From positions 1,426,001 to 1,490,000 of the forward strand of contig NZ_JAGKSR010000001.1 of assembly GCF_017939615.1 (NCBI RefSeq): 64,000 nucleotides of DNA. The letters run 5' to 3'. Source of the stretch: Microbacterium sp. BLY. Lineage in GTDB: Bacteria > Actinomycetota > Actinomycetes > Actinomycetales > Microbacteriaceae. The notes beneath the pieces were generated by a model. The model ran no database searches, was not told the DNA's origin, and saw only the letters and a program-made list of their open reading frames with translations. The position numbers and the translations under genes were made by a program. Below are positions 34,577 through 42,898 of this stretch, piece after piece (position 1 is the stretch's first letter; the number at the start of each line of letters is the position of its first letter).

Positions 34577-34966
34577 ATGATCATCGCCGGACTCGTGCTC
34601 GCGGGCCTCGCTGCGCTCGTGCACGTCTACATCTTCTGGCTCGAGTCGTTCGCCTGGACGAGCGAGCGCGCGCGCCGCACGTTCGGCACCGGCACGGCCG
34701 ACGAGGCCGCACGACAGAAGGACCTCGCGTTCAACCAGGGTTTCTACAACCTGTTCCTCGCGATTGCCGTCCTCCTCGGCATCGTCCTCTTCGCCACCGG
34801 CGCGACGGCCGTGGGCGCGACCCTCGTCTTCACCGGCGCCGGGTCGATGGTCGCCGCCAGCCTCGTGCTGCTGCTGTCGAGCCCGGACAAGGCGTCCGCC
34901 GCCCTGAAGCAGGGCGTCATCCCGGCGCTCGGCGTCATCGCGCTCGCCATCGGCCTCCTCGTCTGA
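34577..34966 (+). CDS. DUF1304 small membrane protein
   Basis: 129 residues with four transmembrane helices. The DUF1304 signature is visible: HVYIFWLESFAW at the first helix end, FGTG, and NQGFYNLFLA. The biochemical role is unknown; members usually sit beside TetR regulators and redox enzymes. Here it is likely co-transcribed with the MDR oxidoreductase 42 bases downstream and controlled by the divergent TetR. Confidence 0.9.
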   Translation: MIIAGLVLAGLAALVHVYIFWLESFAWTSERARRTFGTGTADEAARQKDLAFNQGFYNLFLAIAVLLGIVLFATGATAVGATLVFTGAGSMVAASLVLLLSSPDKASAALKQGVIPALGVIALAIGLLV

Positions 34967-35008
34967 GCCGACCGCGTCACCCCCCCCAGATCCTCACGAA
35001 GGAGAGAA

Positions 35009-36037
35009 ATGTCCCACGCCACCAGCACCCAGATCCAGCTCGCCCGCCGGCCCGAGGGATGGCCCACGCACGACGACTTCCGCACCGTCCAGGTGGAGTA
35101 CGCCGATCCCGCGCCCGGCGAGGTGCGGGTGGCCAACGAGTTCGTCTCCGTCGACCCCTACATGCGGGGGCGGATGAACGACGTGCGCAGCTATGTCGCG
35201 CCGTACGCTCTCGGCGAGGTCATCGCGGGCGGCGCCATCGGCCGGGTCGTCGCCTCCGCGTCCGACGACCTCCCGGTCGGGACGGTCGTGCTGCATCAGC
35301 ACGGCTGGAGCGACGTCGTGCAGGCGGACGCATCGACCTTCCGGCCCGTCCCCGAGGTGCCGGGGGTGCCCCTGTCGCTGCGGCTGCACATCCTGGGCAT
35401 GACCGGTCTCACGGCGTACGTCGGACTCACCGCGATCGCCGACCTCGCGCCCGGTGACACGGTCTTCGTGTCGGGAGCGGCCGGCGCGGTGGGCACCGCG
35501 GTCGGACAGATCGCCAAACTCCTCGGCGCGGGTCGGGTCATCGGCTCGGCAGGATCCCCGGAGAAGGTGGCCCTGCTGACGGAGAAGTACGGCTACGACG
35601 CCGCGTTCAACTACAAGGACGGGCCGGTGCGCGAGCAGCTCGCCGCGCTGGCTCCCGAGGGCGTCGACGTGTTCTTCGACAACGTCGGCGGCGACCACCT
35701 CGAGGCCGCCCTCGATGTGATGAACGACGGCGGCCGCATCGCCCTCTGCGGCGCGATCACCGGCTACAACACCACCGAACGCGTCCCCGGCCCGGACAAC
35801 ATGGCCAACATCATCACCCGGGCGCTCCGCCTCCAGGGCTTCACGCTCGCGAAGTACCTGCACCTCTCGCCGGAGTTCAGCGAGAAGATGGCCGGCTGGT
35901 TCGCCGAGGGGCGCATCGCCTACGACGAGACGATCGTCGACGGCATCGAGAACACGGTCGACGCCTTCCTCGACATGATGCGGGGCGCGAACACGGGGAA
36001 GATGCTCGTCCGGGTCGGCCGGGACACCTCGGCCTGA
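35009..36037 (+). CDS. Zinc-independent MDR oxidoreductase (NADP-dependent, 2-alkenal/prostaglandin reductase type)
   Basis: 342 residues. Medium-chain reductase without zinc cysteines. SVDPYMRGRM near the N-terminus, VSGAAGAVGTAVGQIAKLLG nucleotide motif, and FDNVGGDHLEAAL, as in CurA/leukotriene B4 dehydrogenase-type reductases, which reduce C=C bonds of enals and enones. AAGGAG precedes the ATG. In the TetR-DUF1304 cassette it probably detoxifies reactive carbonyls. Confidence 0.9.
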   Translation: MSHATSTQIQLARRPEGWPTHDDFRTVQVEYADPAPGEVRVANEFVSVDPYMRGRMNDVRSYVAPYALGEVIAGGAIGRVVASASDDLPVGTVVLHQHGWSDVVQADASTFRPVPEVPGVPLSLRLHILGMTGLTAYVGLTAIADLAPGDTVFVSGAAGAVGTAVGQIAKLLGAGRVIGSAGSPEKVALLTEKYGYDAAFNYKDGPVREQLAALAPEGVDVFFDNVGGDHLEAALDVMNDGGRIALCGAITGYNTTERVPGPDNMANIITRALRLQGFTLAKYLHLSPEFSEKMAGWFAEGRIAYDETIVDGIENTVDAFLDMMRGANTGKMLVRVGRDTSA

Positions 36038-36132
36038 GTCCCGAGGGCCGGTCGGGGCGGGCGGGGCCGCCGGATGAGATATATTGCTTGAGACGTAGAA
36101 TTTCACTCTCCATGACCCCCACTGGAGGCAGT

Positions 36133-36816
36133 GTGACACTCTCTGGCGGCCCCCTCGAACGCCGGTCCATGAGCGATGAGGCTTTCGTGCGCCTGCAGGA
36201 TGCCATCATCAGCGGCGAGCTTCAGCCGGGCGAGCGCCTGCGGGACTACGAGCTCGCGGAGCGCCTGGGCACCTCGAAGACCCCGATCCGCCACGCGCTC
36301 GACCGTCTGGCCGACAACGGCCTGGTCGAGATGCAGCGCAACCGGTACACCCGTGTCGCCCCCATCGACCTGGAGCGCGTGCGCAACGCCGTCGATCTCT
36401 TCGGAGACATCTGGATCGGCTCGGTCCGTCACGTCATCCCGGTGATCCAGGACGACGACGTGTCCTACCTCGTGGAGCTCGCCGACGACATGGCCGCGGC
36501 GGTGCAGGAGCGGGACATCGTCGCCTTCGGTGCCGCGCTGCGCGGCGCGGCGACCGGATTCGCGCGGATCGAGGGCAACGCCACCCGGGCCAACTCCATC
36601 GACCGACTCGGCCCGCAGATCCGCCGGTTCACGCAGCACGCGAAGGACGCGGTGGACTGGGCCGCCGTCGAGGAGTTCGTCGGCGCCATCCGCGAGGCGA
36701 CGTCCGCGCGCGACGCGGTGCGGATCCGCGCCGTCCTGGTGAGCTTCTTCGACGAGGTCCTCCCGGCGATCATCGATCGCGCCGAGCAGGCGGGATGGGT
36801 CGAGACAGGCGAGTAG
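36133..36816 (+). CDS. GntR-family transcriptional regulator
   Basis: 227 residues. GntR winged helix at about residues 13-75 (LQDAIISGELQPGERLRDYE, RLGTSKTPIRHALDRLADNG). The rest is an FCD-like helical domain, though less typical. GTG 36133 is chosen because GGAGG (36124-36128) precedes it. ATG 36112 and TTG 36088 are in frame but lack a ribosome site. TATATT at 36078 region may be the -10. No clear target gene adjoins it. Confidence 0.82.
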   Translation: MTLSGGPLERRSMSDEAFVRLQDAIISGELQPGERLRDYELAERLGTSKTPIRHALDRLADNGLVEMQRNRYTRVAPIDLERVRNAVDLFGDIWIGSVRHVIPVIQDDDVSYLVELADDMAAAVQERDIVAFGAALRGAATGFARIEGNATRANSIDRLGPQIRRFTQHAKDAVDWAAVEEFVGAIREATSARDAVRIRAVLVSFFDEVLPAIIDRAEQAGWVETGE

Positions 36817-36834
36817 ACCCGCATCGCAGACGAA

Positions 36835-36865
36835 CGAGGGCGACCGCCGACCGCGGTCGCCCTCG
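36835..36865. terminator. Bidirectional terminator between gntR and aspS paralogue
   Basis: 13-bp stem CGAGGGCGACCGC (36835-36847) and GCGGTCGCCCTCG (36853-36865), loop CGACC. Confidence 0.88.
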
Positions 36866-36876
36866 TCGTCTCTTCG

Positions 36877-38178
36877 TTACGGGGTGAGGCGGTGGAGGTC
36901 GCGCGGGAACAGCGTCACCTCGCGGACGTTCGCCGCCTCGACCAGGCGGCCCACCCAGCGCTCCAGGCCGATGGCGAAGCCGCCGTGCGGTGGCATCCCG
37001 TGCGCGAACGCCTCGAGATAACCGGCATAGGCCGACGGGGATTCCCCTCGCGCCTCGATCGCGGCGACCACCTCGCTGTGTCGATGCAGACGCTGGCCGC
37101 CCGTCACGAGTTCCAGCCCGCGGAACAGGAGGTCGAAGCTGTTCGTCGACCCCTCGTCGTCCGGTTGCGGGTGCGTGTAGAACGGGCGCTTGCGCAGGGG
37201 ATACCCCTCGACGGCGAGCACGTCGCTGCCGAACTGCTCCTTGGCCCAGGCCCCGAGGGCCCGCTCGTGCGCGGGGGAGAGGTCGTCCTCGTCCGCTGGG
37301 GCGCCGACCCGGCGGAGCGCGTCGCGGAAGTGCACGACGGGGATCTCCTCGGGGATGACGGGCAGGGGGACGTCGAGCAGTGCGAGCTCCTCCGCGGCCT
37401 CGGCGCGCAGGCCGTCGAGCATGCCGCGCAGCACCGTCCCCAGGAGGTCCAGCACATCGCGGTGGTCGCGGATGAAACCGAACTCGACGTCCAGCGACAC
37501 GTACTCCGACAGATGCCGCACGGTGTCGTGCGGTTCGGCACGGAACACCGGACCGACCTCGTACACGCGCTCGAAGACCCCCACGAGCTGCTGCTTGTAG
37601 AACTGCGGGCTCTGCGCGAGGTAGCCGGTCCTGCCGAAGTAGTCCACGGGGAAGACGTTCGCCCCCGACTCGGTCACGGTGTCGACGATCTTCGGCGTCT
37701 GCACCTCGGTGAAGTCCGCGGCGTCCAGCACCCGTCGGAACGCACGGACGCTCGCCGCGGCGAGCTGCCACGTCGCCCGGCGGGCGGGGTGCCGCCAGGT
37801 CACCGCCGCGTGGTCGAGCAGGGTCGGCAGACTCGTCTCGAGCGTCGGCCGCCACAGCTCCACGACCGGCGGGGCCGCCGGTTCGGAGAGGTACTCGATC
37901 TCCGGGTCGACGAGTTCGACGCCTCCGGGGGCCTGCGGGTTCGCGGCGACGGTCCCCGTGACGCGCACCACCGTCTCCTCGGGAGGCAGCCCGTCGCGCG
38001 GCGCCTGGCCGGGACGGACGACGACCTGCGCCCGTCCCGAACGGTCCCGGACGATGAGGAAGGCGACGGTGGCGAGTTCCCGCCGCCGGTGGACGTGGCC
38101 GAGCAGGGCGACACGGGCGCCCGGTGTGGCGTGTGCGAGCTCCGCGGCGAGGGTGCGGGCGGGGTCGGGTGATCTCAT
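36877..38178 (-). CDS. aspS: Archaeal-type aspartyl-tRNA synthetase (short form)
   Basis: 433 residues, class IIb synthetase. N-terminal OB-fold anticodon-binding domain (about 10-105; VALLGHVHRRRELATVAFLI), then the catalytic core with FRAEPHDTVRHLSEYVSLDV (motif 2) and GGFAIGLERWVGRL (motif 3). It lacks the GAD insertion and extra length (about 590 residues) of the normal bacterial AspRS, so it is the archaeal/eukaryotic-type AspRS, an additional or replacement copy. It may be non-discriminating (tRNA-Asp and tRNA-Asn); sequence reading alone cannot decide. It is preceded by a T-box riboswitch, so it is controlled by tRNA charging. Confidence 0.88.
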   Translation of the reverse strand: MRSPDPARTLAAELAHATPGARVALLGHVHRRRELATVAFLIVRDRSGRAQVVVRPGQAPRDGLPPEETVVRVTGTVAANPQAPGGVELVDPEIEYLSEPAAPPVVELWRPTLETSLPTLLDHAAVTWRHPARRATWQLAAASVRAFRRVLDAADFTEVQTPKIVDTVTESGANVFPVDYFGRTGYLAQSPQFYKQQLVGVFERVYEVGPVFRAEPHDTVRHLSEYVSLDVEFGFIRDHRDVLDLLGTVLRGMLDGLRAEAAEELALLDVPLPVIPEEIPVVHFRDALRRVGAPADEDDLSPAHERALGAWAKEQFGSDVLAVEGYPLRKRPFYTHPQPDDEGSTNSFDLLFRGLELVTGGQRLHRHSEVVAAIEARGESPSAYAGYLEAFAHGMPPHGGFAIGLERWVGRLVEAANVREVTLFPRDLHRLTP

Positions 38179-38182
38179 TTCT

Positions 38183-38337
38183 CCTCCAGGTTGTGGGAGC
38201 CCTGGAGGTGTGGGCGGGGGCCAGATCGCGGTGCCACCACACCTTCGCCGGTGAGAAGCCGGCCTCTCGTCGGTACGCCGGACGCGCGGGGACCACCTGC
38301 CCGGAGGCCGGGGGTCGTCACGCCCCGGCGGTCACCG
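38183..38337 (-). promoter_or_regulatory. Translational T-box riboswitch with ultrashort stem I (Asp)
   Basis: On the minus strand, T-box core GGTGGCACCGCG at 38238-38227; its TGGC (38236-38233) complements the GCCA end of a tRNA with discriminator G, as in tRNA-Asp and tRNA-Asn. A short stem I GCCGGGG/CCCCGGC (38329-38307) has a 9-base loop CGTGACGAC containing GAC, the Asp codon. Antisequestrator helix: AGGTGTGG (38244-38237) with CCACACCT (38213-38206). Alternative sequestrator: CCTCCAGG (38208-38201) with CCTGGAGG (38190-38183), which hides the Shine-Dalgarno of aspS. The two helices share CCT, so they exclude each other. TAGACT (38348-38343) is a possible -10, placing the RNA start at stem I. 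Confidence 0.88.
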
Positions 38338-38407
38338 TGTCCAGTCTACGAGGTCCTCTCGGCAGATCCACAGAATCCTGCGGTCGCCGTCTCGTACCCT
38401 GGATTAT

Positions 38408-38501
38408 CCAAGGGGAGTACTCCGACACGGTCGGGTCGTCATTACGGATGCCTCGCATCCCGGCCCACCGGTCCCGCTCGACGGGATGGGGAAGACTTTG
38501 G
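38408..38501 (+). promoter_or_regulatory. yybP-ykoY (Mn2+-sensing) riboswitch upstream of terC
   Basis: The two conserved strands of the family are present: GGGGAGTA (38412-38419) and GGGGAAGACTTTGG (38488-38501). CCAAGG (38408-38413) pairs with CTTTGG (38496-38501) as P1. GTACTCC (38417-38423) inside the aptamer is complementary to GGAGTAC (38526-38532), which contains the terC Shine-Dalgarno, so the off state could hide the ribosome site. Position ahead of a TerC/Alx-type gene is the classic setting. TACCCT (38395-38400) may be the -10. Confidence 0.85.
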
Positions 38502-38535
38502 CGCTGTTCGATCACGCCCGAGTCTGGAGTACCCG

Positions 38536-39555
38536 TTGGAAATCACCCCCTTGATCTGGGTCATCACGATCGCGGTCACCATCGCGTTCTTCGTGTACGA
38601 GTTCTTCGCGCACGTCCGCAAGCCGCATGAGCCGAGCATCGGCGAGTCCGCGCGCTGGTCGATCTTCTACATCAGCCTCGCCCTCCTCTTCGGGGTGGGC
38701 ATCGGCATGGTGTCCGGCTGGACGTACGGCGGCGAGTACTTCGCCGGGTACCTCACCGAGAAGGCGTTGTCGATCGACAACCTCTTCGTGTTCCTCATCG
38801 TGATGACGGGCTTCGCGGTGCCGAAGATCTACCAGCAGAAGGTGCTGATGATCGGCATCGTGATCGCGCTGATCCTCCGCGGCATCTTCATCGCCGTCGG
38901 CGCGACCCTCATCGAGAACTTCTCCTGGATCTTCTACGTCTTCGGCGCGTTGCTGCTCTTCCTCGCGTACCGTCAGGCCTTCAGCAGCCACGAGAGCAAC
39001 CCCGCGAACGGCCGCTTCATGACATTCGTCCGTCGCCACCTCCCGGTCAGCGAGGAGTACAACGGCGACAAGCTCACGGTCGTCCAGAAGGGCAAGCGCT
39101 ACGTCACGCCCATGCTGCTGACGATCATCGCGATCGGCTTCATCGACCTGGTGTTCGCGGTCGACTCGATCCCGGCCATCTACGGCCTCACCGACGAGGC
39201 GTACATCGTGTTCACCGCGAACGCGTTCGCCCTCATGGGTCTGCGGCAGCTCTACTTCCTCATCGGCGGACTGCTCGAGCGCCTGGTCTACCTGGCTCAG
39301 GGCCTCGCCGTCATCCTCGCGTTCATCGGTGTGAAGCTGGTGCTGCACGCCCTGCACGTCAACGAGGTGCCGTTCATCAACGGCGGTGAGCCGATGCTGT
39401 GGGCTCCCGAGATCCCGATCTGGTTCTCGCTGCTCTTCATCGCCGCGACCATCGCGGTCGCCACCGTCGCGAGCCTGATGAAGACGCGCCGGCACGGCAA
39501 CGCCGTCTCTTCCTCGACCGATCCCACCCCCACCATCGACAAGGAGCACTCGTGA
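38536..39555 (+). CDS. TerC/Alx-family metal exporter
   Basis: 339 residues, nine or so transmembrane helices. TerC motifs: KALSIDNLFVFLIVMTGFAV and IDLVFAVDSIPAIYGLT, with membrane aspartates implicated in metal transport. The family exports manganese in several bacteria. TTG start at 38536 with GGAG at 38526-38529. It is preceded by a yybP-ykoY Mn2+ riboswitch and followed by a CNNM/CorC transporter gene, so the pair probably handles Mn2+ overload. Confidence 0.92.
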   Translation: MEITPLIWVITIAVTIAFFVYEFFAHVRKPHEPSIGESARWSIFYISLALLFGVGIGMVSGWTYGGEYFAGYLTEKALSIDNLFVFLIVMTGFAVPKIYQQKVLMIGIVIALILRGIFIAVGATLIENFSWIFYVFGALLLFLAYRQAFSSHESNPANGRFMTFVRRHLPVSEEYNGDKLTVVQKGKRYVTPMLLTIIAIGFIDLVFAVDSIPAIYGLTDEAYIVFTANAFALMGLRQLYFLIGGLLERLVYLAQGLAVILAFIGVKLVLHALHVNEVPFINGGEPMLWAPEIPIWFSLLFIAATIAVATVASLMKTRRHGNAVSSSTDPTPTIDKEHS

Positions 39556-39597
39556 GCGCGCAGCGCTGTTCTGACTCTTCGGACTCTGACAGTACGG

Positions 39598-39619
39598 GCA
39601 CCCGGTTCATCCCGGGTGC
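39598..39619 (+). terminator. Hairpin between terC and the CNNM gene
   Basis: Arms GCACCCGG (39598-39605) and CCGGGTGC (39612-39619). It may attenuate read-through or protect the upstream mRNA. The downstream gene has its own strong GAGGAGG site. Confidence 0.5.
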
Positions 39620-39649
39620 TCACCCCGCCACCGAGGAGGTCGCCCGCTG

Positions 39650-40942
39650 ATGGGCGATCTGCTCTGGAACATCGCCCTCGTCCTGCTCTTCGTGCTGATC
39701 GGCGGTGTCTTCGCTGCGACGGAGATGGCCCTGGTCACGCTGCGTGAGAGCCAACTCAACGCGATCGCCGCCCGCGGTCGCCGCGGGGCGAAGGTCGCCG
39801 CCCTGGCCCGCAACCCCAACACCTTCCTCTCGGCGGTGCAGATCGGCGTGACGGTGGCGGGCTTCGCGTCCGCCGCCTATGGCGCGACCTCGATCGCGCC
39901 GTCCGTCGCGCCGCTGCTGGAAGGGTGGGGCGTCGCGCCGCCGCTCGCGATGACCCTCGCGACGATCGTGCTGACGCTGATCATCGCGTACCTGTCGCTC
40001 GTGCTCGGCGAGCTCGTGCCCAAGCGGCTGGCGATCCAGCGCAACGCGCAGTTCGCCTACGCCGTGGCACCGGCCCTCAACGGCTTCGCGAACGTCATGC
40101 GCCCGGTGATCTGGCTGCTGTCGGTCTCGACCAACGCGCTGGTGCGCGTGCTCGGCGGCGACCCGCACAAGACCAGCGACGAGCTCACCGACGAGGAGGT
40201 GCGTGACATCGTGGCGACCCACCAGGGGCTGCCCGACGACGAACGCCGCATCCTCGACGACGTGCTCTCGCTGCGCGGACGCCAGGTGAGCGAGGTCATG
40301 CGGCCGCGGCCGGAGGTCGTGGCGCTCGACGAGGCGGCCACCGTGGGTGCCGCGATCGAGCAGGTGCGCGAGCTGCCCTTCTCCCGCTACCCGGTGTCGC
40401 AGACGTCCATCGACGACATCACCGGCTTCGTGCACGTACGCGACCTGTTCGAGGCCGCGGGGGACGACCCCGACCGGCCCCTGCAGGGGCTCGTCCGCGA
40501 CATCCCCTACATCCCGTCCACGGCGCGCGTGCTGCCGACACTGACCCGCATGCGGGCGGAGGGGCACCACATCGCGGTCGTCGTCGACGAGTACGGCGGC
40601 ACCGACGGCCTCGTCACCCTGGAGGACCTCGTGGAGGAGGTCGTCGGCGAGATCTTCGATGAGTACGACGCCGAGGTCTTCGTCTCCGCCGACGACGGGC
40701 TGGACGGACGCCTCAACCTGCAGGACTTCGAGGAAGCCACGGGGCTCGCCATGCCCCGCGGCTCGTCCGACACCATCGCCGGATTCGTGACGGAGCAGCT
40801 CGGTCGGCTCGCCGTGGTCGGCGACACGGTGGAGGTGCCCGGTGCGACGATCCAGGTCGCGGAGGTCGACCGGCGGCGCATCGCCCGGGTGCGCGTCTCG
40901 CTGCAGACCGATCCGGAAGCCGGACGCGGCGTCGACGACTGA
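39650..40942 (+). CDS. CNNM/CorC (hemolysin-like) divalent cation transporter
   Basis: 430 residues. DUF21/CNNM transmembrane domain (about 1-190; three or four helices, LVLGELVPKRLAIQRN), a pair of CBS domains (about 205-330; VMRPRPEVVALDE, GFVHVRDLF, VDEYGGTDGLVTLEDLVEE), and a C-terminal CorC/HlyC domain (about 345-425). The family transports Mg2+ or other divalent ions, with nucleotide sensing through CBS. GAGGAGG at 39633-39639 precedes the ATG. It lies 95 bases after terC on the same strand, probably under the same Mn2+ riboswitch. Confidence 0.92.
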   Translation: MGDLLWNIALVLLFVLIGGVFAATEMALVTLRESQLNAIAARGRRGAKVAALARNPNTFLSAVQIGVTVAGFASAAYGATSIAPSVAPLLEGWGVAPPLAMTLATIVLTLIIAYLSLVLGELVPKRLAIQRNAQFAYAVAPALNGFANVMRPVIWLLSVSTNALVRVLGGDPHKTSDELTDEEVRDIVATHQGLPDDERRILDDVLSLRGRQVSEVMRPRPEVVALDEAATVGAAIEQVRELPFSRYPVSQTSIDDITGFVHVRDLFEAAGDDPDRPLQGLVRDIPYIPSTARVLPTLTRMRAEGHHIAVVVDEYGGTDGLVTLEDLVEEVVGEIFDEYDAEVFVSADDGLDGRLNLQDFEEATGLAMPRGSSDTIAGFVTEQLGRLAVVGDTVEVPGATIQVAEVDRRRIARVRVSLQTDPEAGRGVDD

Positions 40943-40943
40943 T

Positions 40944-40982
40944 CGGCGACCGGGCGGCGGGGTGTCCGCTGCCCGGCCGCCG
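40944..40982. terminator. Bidirectional terminator
   Basis: CGGCG-A-CCGGGC (40944-40955) pairs with GCCCGG-C-CGCCG (40971-40982), one mismatch. Between convergent genes. Confidence 0.75.
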
Positions 40983-41005
40983 ACGGCGTCCGACATCGGA
41001 TGCGG

Positions 41006-41548
41006 TCAGCGGATGGCGGAGACGGCGCTGCCGACCAGGACCGCCACGACCGTCGTCCAGCCGATGATCGCGACCGCCTGCCAGAGGAGGATGCGGCCCT
41101 TGCCGATCCCGGAGGCCGCCAGCATCGTGGCCGTGAAGTGCGTCGGCAGCAGCAGCGGCCCCAGGAGGCTGACGCCGGGCACGCCGTAGCGCTCGAAGGC
41201 GCGCTGGAACTTCTCGCGACGTGCGGATCCGCGCCCGGTGTCGGCCGGGACGGCGTCCTCGGTCGGGCCGGTGCCGCCGCCCACCGTGACCGCCTGCTTC
41301 GCCCGCGACCGGTCGACGATGGCGCGGCGGGCGCCGGCGCTCGCGAGCACCAGGATGGCGACGCACAGGAAGTTGCCGATCATCGCGGCGACCGCCGCGA
41401 TCACCGGGGGGATGCCGCCGATGATGCCGATGCCGGCCGCTCCCTCGCCCTCGATGAACGGGACGGCCCCGGCGAGGGAGACGATGAGCGGCTGGACGAG
41501 GTCGGGGACCTGGGCGACGAGATTCTGGAAGGTCTCGATGAGGTTCAT
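41006..41548 (-). CDS. Small multidrug export family membrane protein
   Basis: 180 residues, three to four transmembrane helices. The pattern LAGAVPFIEGEGAAGIGIIGG with a conserved membrane Glu region, and FERYGVPGVSLLGPLLLPTHFTA, fits the Sm_multidrug_ex family, a distant relative of SNARE-associated/DedA-type proteins. Transport function is by family name only. The ATG at 41548 is used; the in-frame ATG upstream at 41680 would overlap the divergent kinase region. Confidence 0.75.
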   Translation of the reverse strand: MNLIETFQNLVAQVPDLVQPLIVSLAGAVPFIEGEGAAGIGIIGGIPPVIAAVAAMIGNFLCVAILVLASAGARRAIVDRSRAKQAVTVGGGTGPTEDAVPADTGRGSARREKFQRAFERYGVPGVSLLGPLLLPTHFTATMLAASGIGKGRILLWQAVAIIGWTTVVAVLVGSAVSAIR

Positions 41549-41673
41549 GGGGGAGGCTCCGGGTGTCGGTGCGGACGGACTCTCCGTCGCGATGACCCCA
41601 GTCCAGTCGATGCCCGCCCGCGGCGGCAGTGCCGGGGCGTCACCCGTCTGCATGCGGTTCGCAGGCGCACCCC

Positions 41674-41698
41674 GTGACATGTGTCACGCCTCTATCGT
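41674..41698 (+). promoter_or_regulatory. Dyad and -10 ahead of the sensor kinase gene
   Basis: GTGACA-TG-TGTCAC (41674-41687) is a 6-bp-arm dyad. TATCGT (41693-41698) lies six bases before GTG 41705. The dyad is a candidate site for the response regulator encoded downstream. Confidence 0.45.
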
Positions 41699-41704
41699 GG
41701 GAGC

Positions 41705-42898
41705 GTGCGCACCCCGTTCCCCGCCCCCTCCGACCCCGGTCCCGGTGCTCGCCAGCTCGCGCGGGGCATCACCGCCACCTGGTGGTACACCGTCAGCGCG
41801 GTGGTCTTCATCGAGCTCATGCTCGCCGGGGCATGGACGGGCATCGCGCTGGCCCTCGACCGCACCGGCGCCGCCCTGCTCGTGGTGGGTGTCGGCGGCA
41901 TCCTCTGGACCACGTCGACCCTGTTGCAGCTGTACGACTACCGCCATCGTGCGGACGCCGCGCCCCGTGTAGCGTGGGCGCGGCTGACCGTCCCCGTCGT
42001 CGTCGCCGTGGCGTACGGGGCCACCGCGGGAGCGGTCGTCGGCAGCTGGCAGCTCGCCGCGATGCCGGTGGTGCAGGTCTTCGTGCTGGTGAGCTGGCCA
42101 CGGGGGATCCGGGTGCGGGTCGTCGCGGCCGCGACGCTGATCCTCATCGTCCTCGCTCTGATCGATTCGACGACGTCTTTCGGCTGGGGGGTCCCGTGGT
42201 GGGTGCCCGTGATCTACGGCGCCATGCTGCCCGGGATGACGGTGAGCTCGCTGTGGTGGTGGGACGTGCTGGTGACCCTCGACCGGGCGCGCACGTCCGA
42301 GGCGCGACTGGCCGCGACGCAGGAGCGTCTGCGCGTCGCGACCGACGTGCACGACCTGCAGGGGCATCACCTCCAGGTGATCGCGCTGCAGCTCGAGCTG
42401 GCCGAGCGCCTGCTCCCCACCGATCCGGAGGCGGGGATGGCGCAGCTCCGCGCGGCACGGGTGAGCGTGGACGACGCGCGCCAGGGCACCAGGGACCTCG
42501 CGACCCGGTTCCGGTCCGTGCCGCTCGGCGACGAGCTGGCGAACGCCCGCGATCTGCTCGCCGCCGCGGGACTCGCCGTGGACGCGCGCATCCACCCCGA
42601 TGCGGACGCGGCACCCGCGGCCGATCTCGGTCCGGTGATCAGGGAGACCACCACCAACGTGCTGCGCCACGGCGGTGGCGGTCGTGCGCGGCTGGTCCTC
42701 GACCGGACCGCGGACGCCTGGCGGTACGAGATCGCCAATGACGCCGATCCGGCGGCCCCGGACGGGACGGGCGGATTCGGTCTCGACGGCGTGCGGCGGC
42801 GGATCGGCGACGCGGGCGGCACCTTCGAGCAGCGACGAGGTGCCGATGAGTTCGTCGTCACGGTCACCGTGCCCGCCCGTGCGGAGGCCGCGCGATGA
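41705..42898 (+). CDS. DesK-like sensor histidine kinase
   Basis: 397 residues. About five N-terminal transmembrane helices (residues 20-185), a HisKA_3 dimerisation segment with the phospho-acceptor in VATDVHDLQGHHLQVIALQL, and an HATPase domain (N box RETTTNVLRH, G boxes around GTGGFGLDGVRRRI). It overlaps the response-regulator gene by four bases. GTG 41705 is chosen over GTG 41681 because the latter is inside the dyad, and TATCGT sits six bases before 41705. Signal unknown; DesK relatives often sense membrane or antibiotic stress. Confidence 0.88.
   Translation: MRTPFPAPSDPGPGARQLARGITATWWYTVSAVVFIELMLAGAWTGIALALDRTGAALLVVGVGGILWTTSTLLQLYDYRHRADAAPRVAWARLTVPVVVAVAYGATAGAVVGSWQLAAMPVVQVFVLVSWPRGIRVRVVAAATLILIVLALIDSTTSFGWGVPWWVPVIYGAMLPGMTVSSLWWWDVLVTLDRARTSEARLAATQERLRVATDVHDLQGHHLQVIALQLELAERLLPTDPEAGMAQLRAARVSVDDARQGTRDLATRFRSVPLGDELANARDLLAAAGLAVDARIHPDADAAPAADLGPVIRETTTNVLRHGGGGRARLVLDRTADAWRYEIANDADPAAPDGTGGFGLDGVRRRIGDAGGTFEQRRGADEFVVTVTVPARAEAAR

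Noticed and set aside
39399..39650. Plus-strand frame across the terC end and gap
   Set aside because: Out of frame with TerC, low complexity, no family match.
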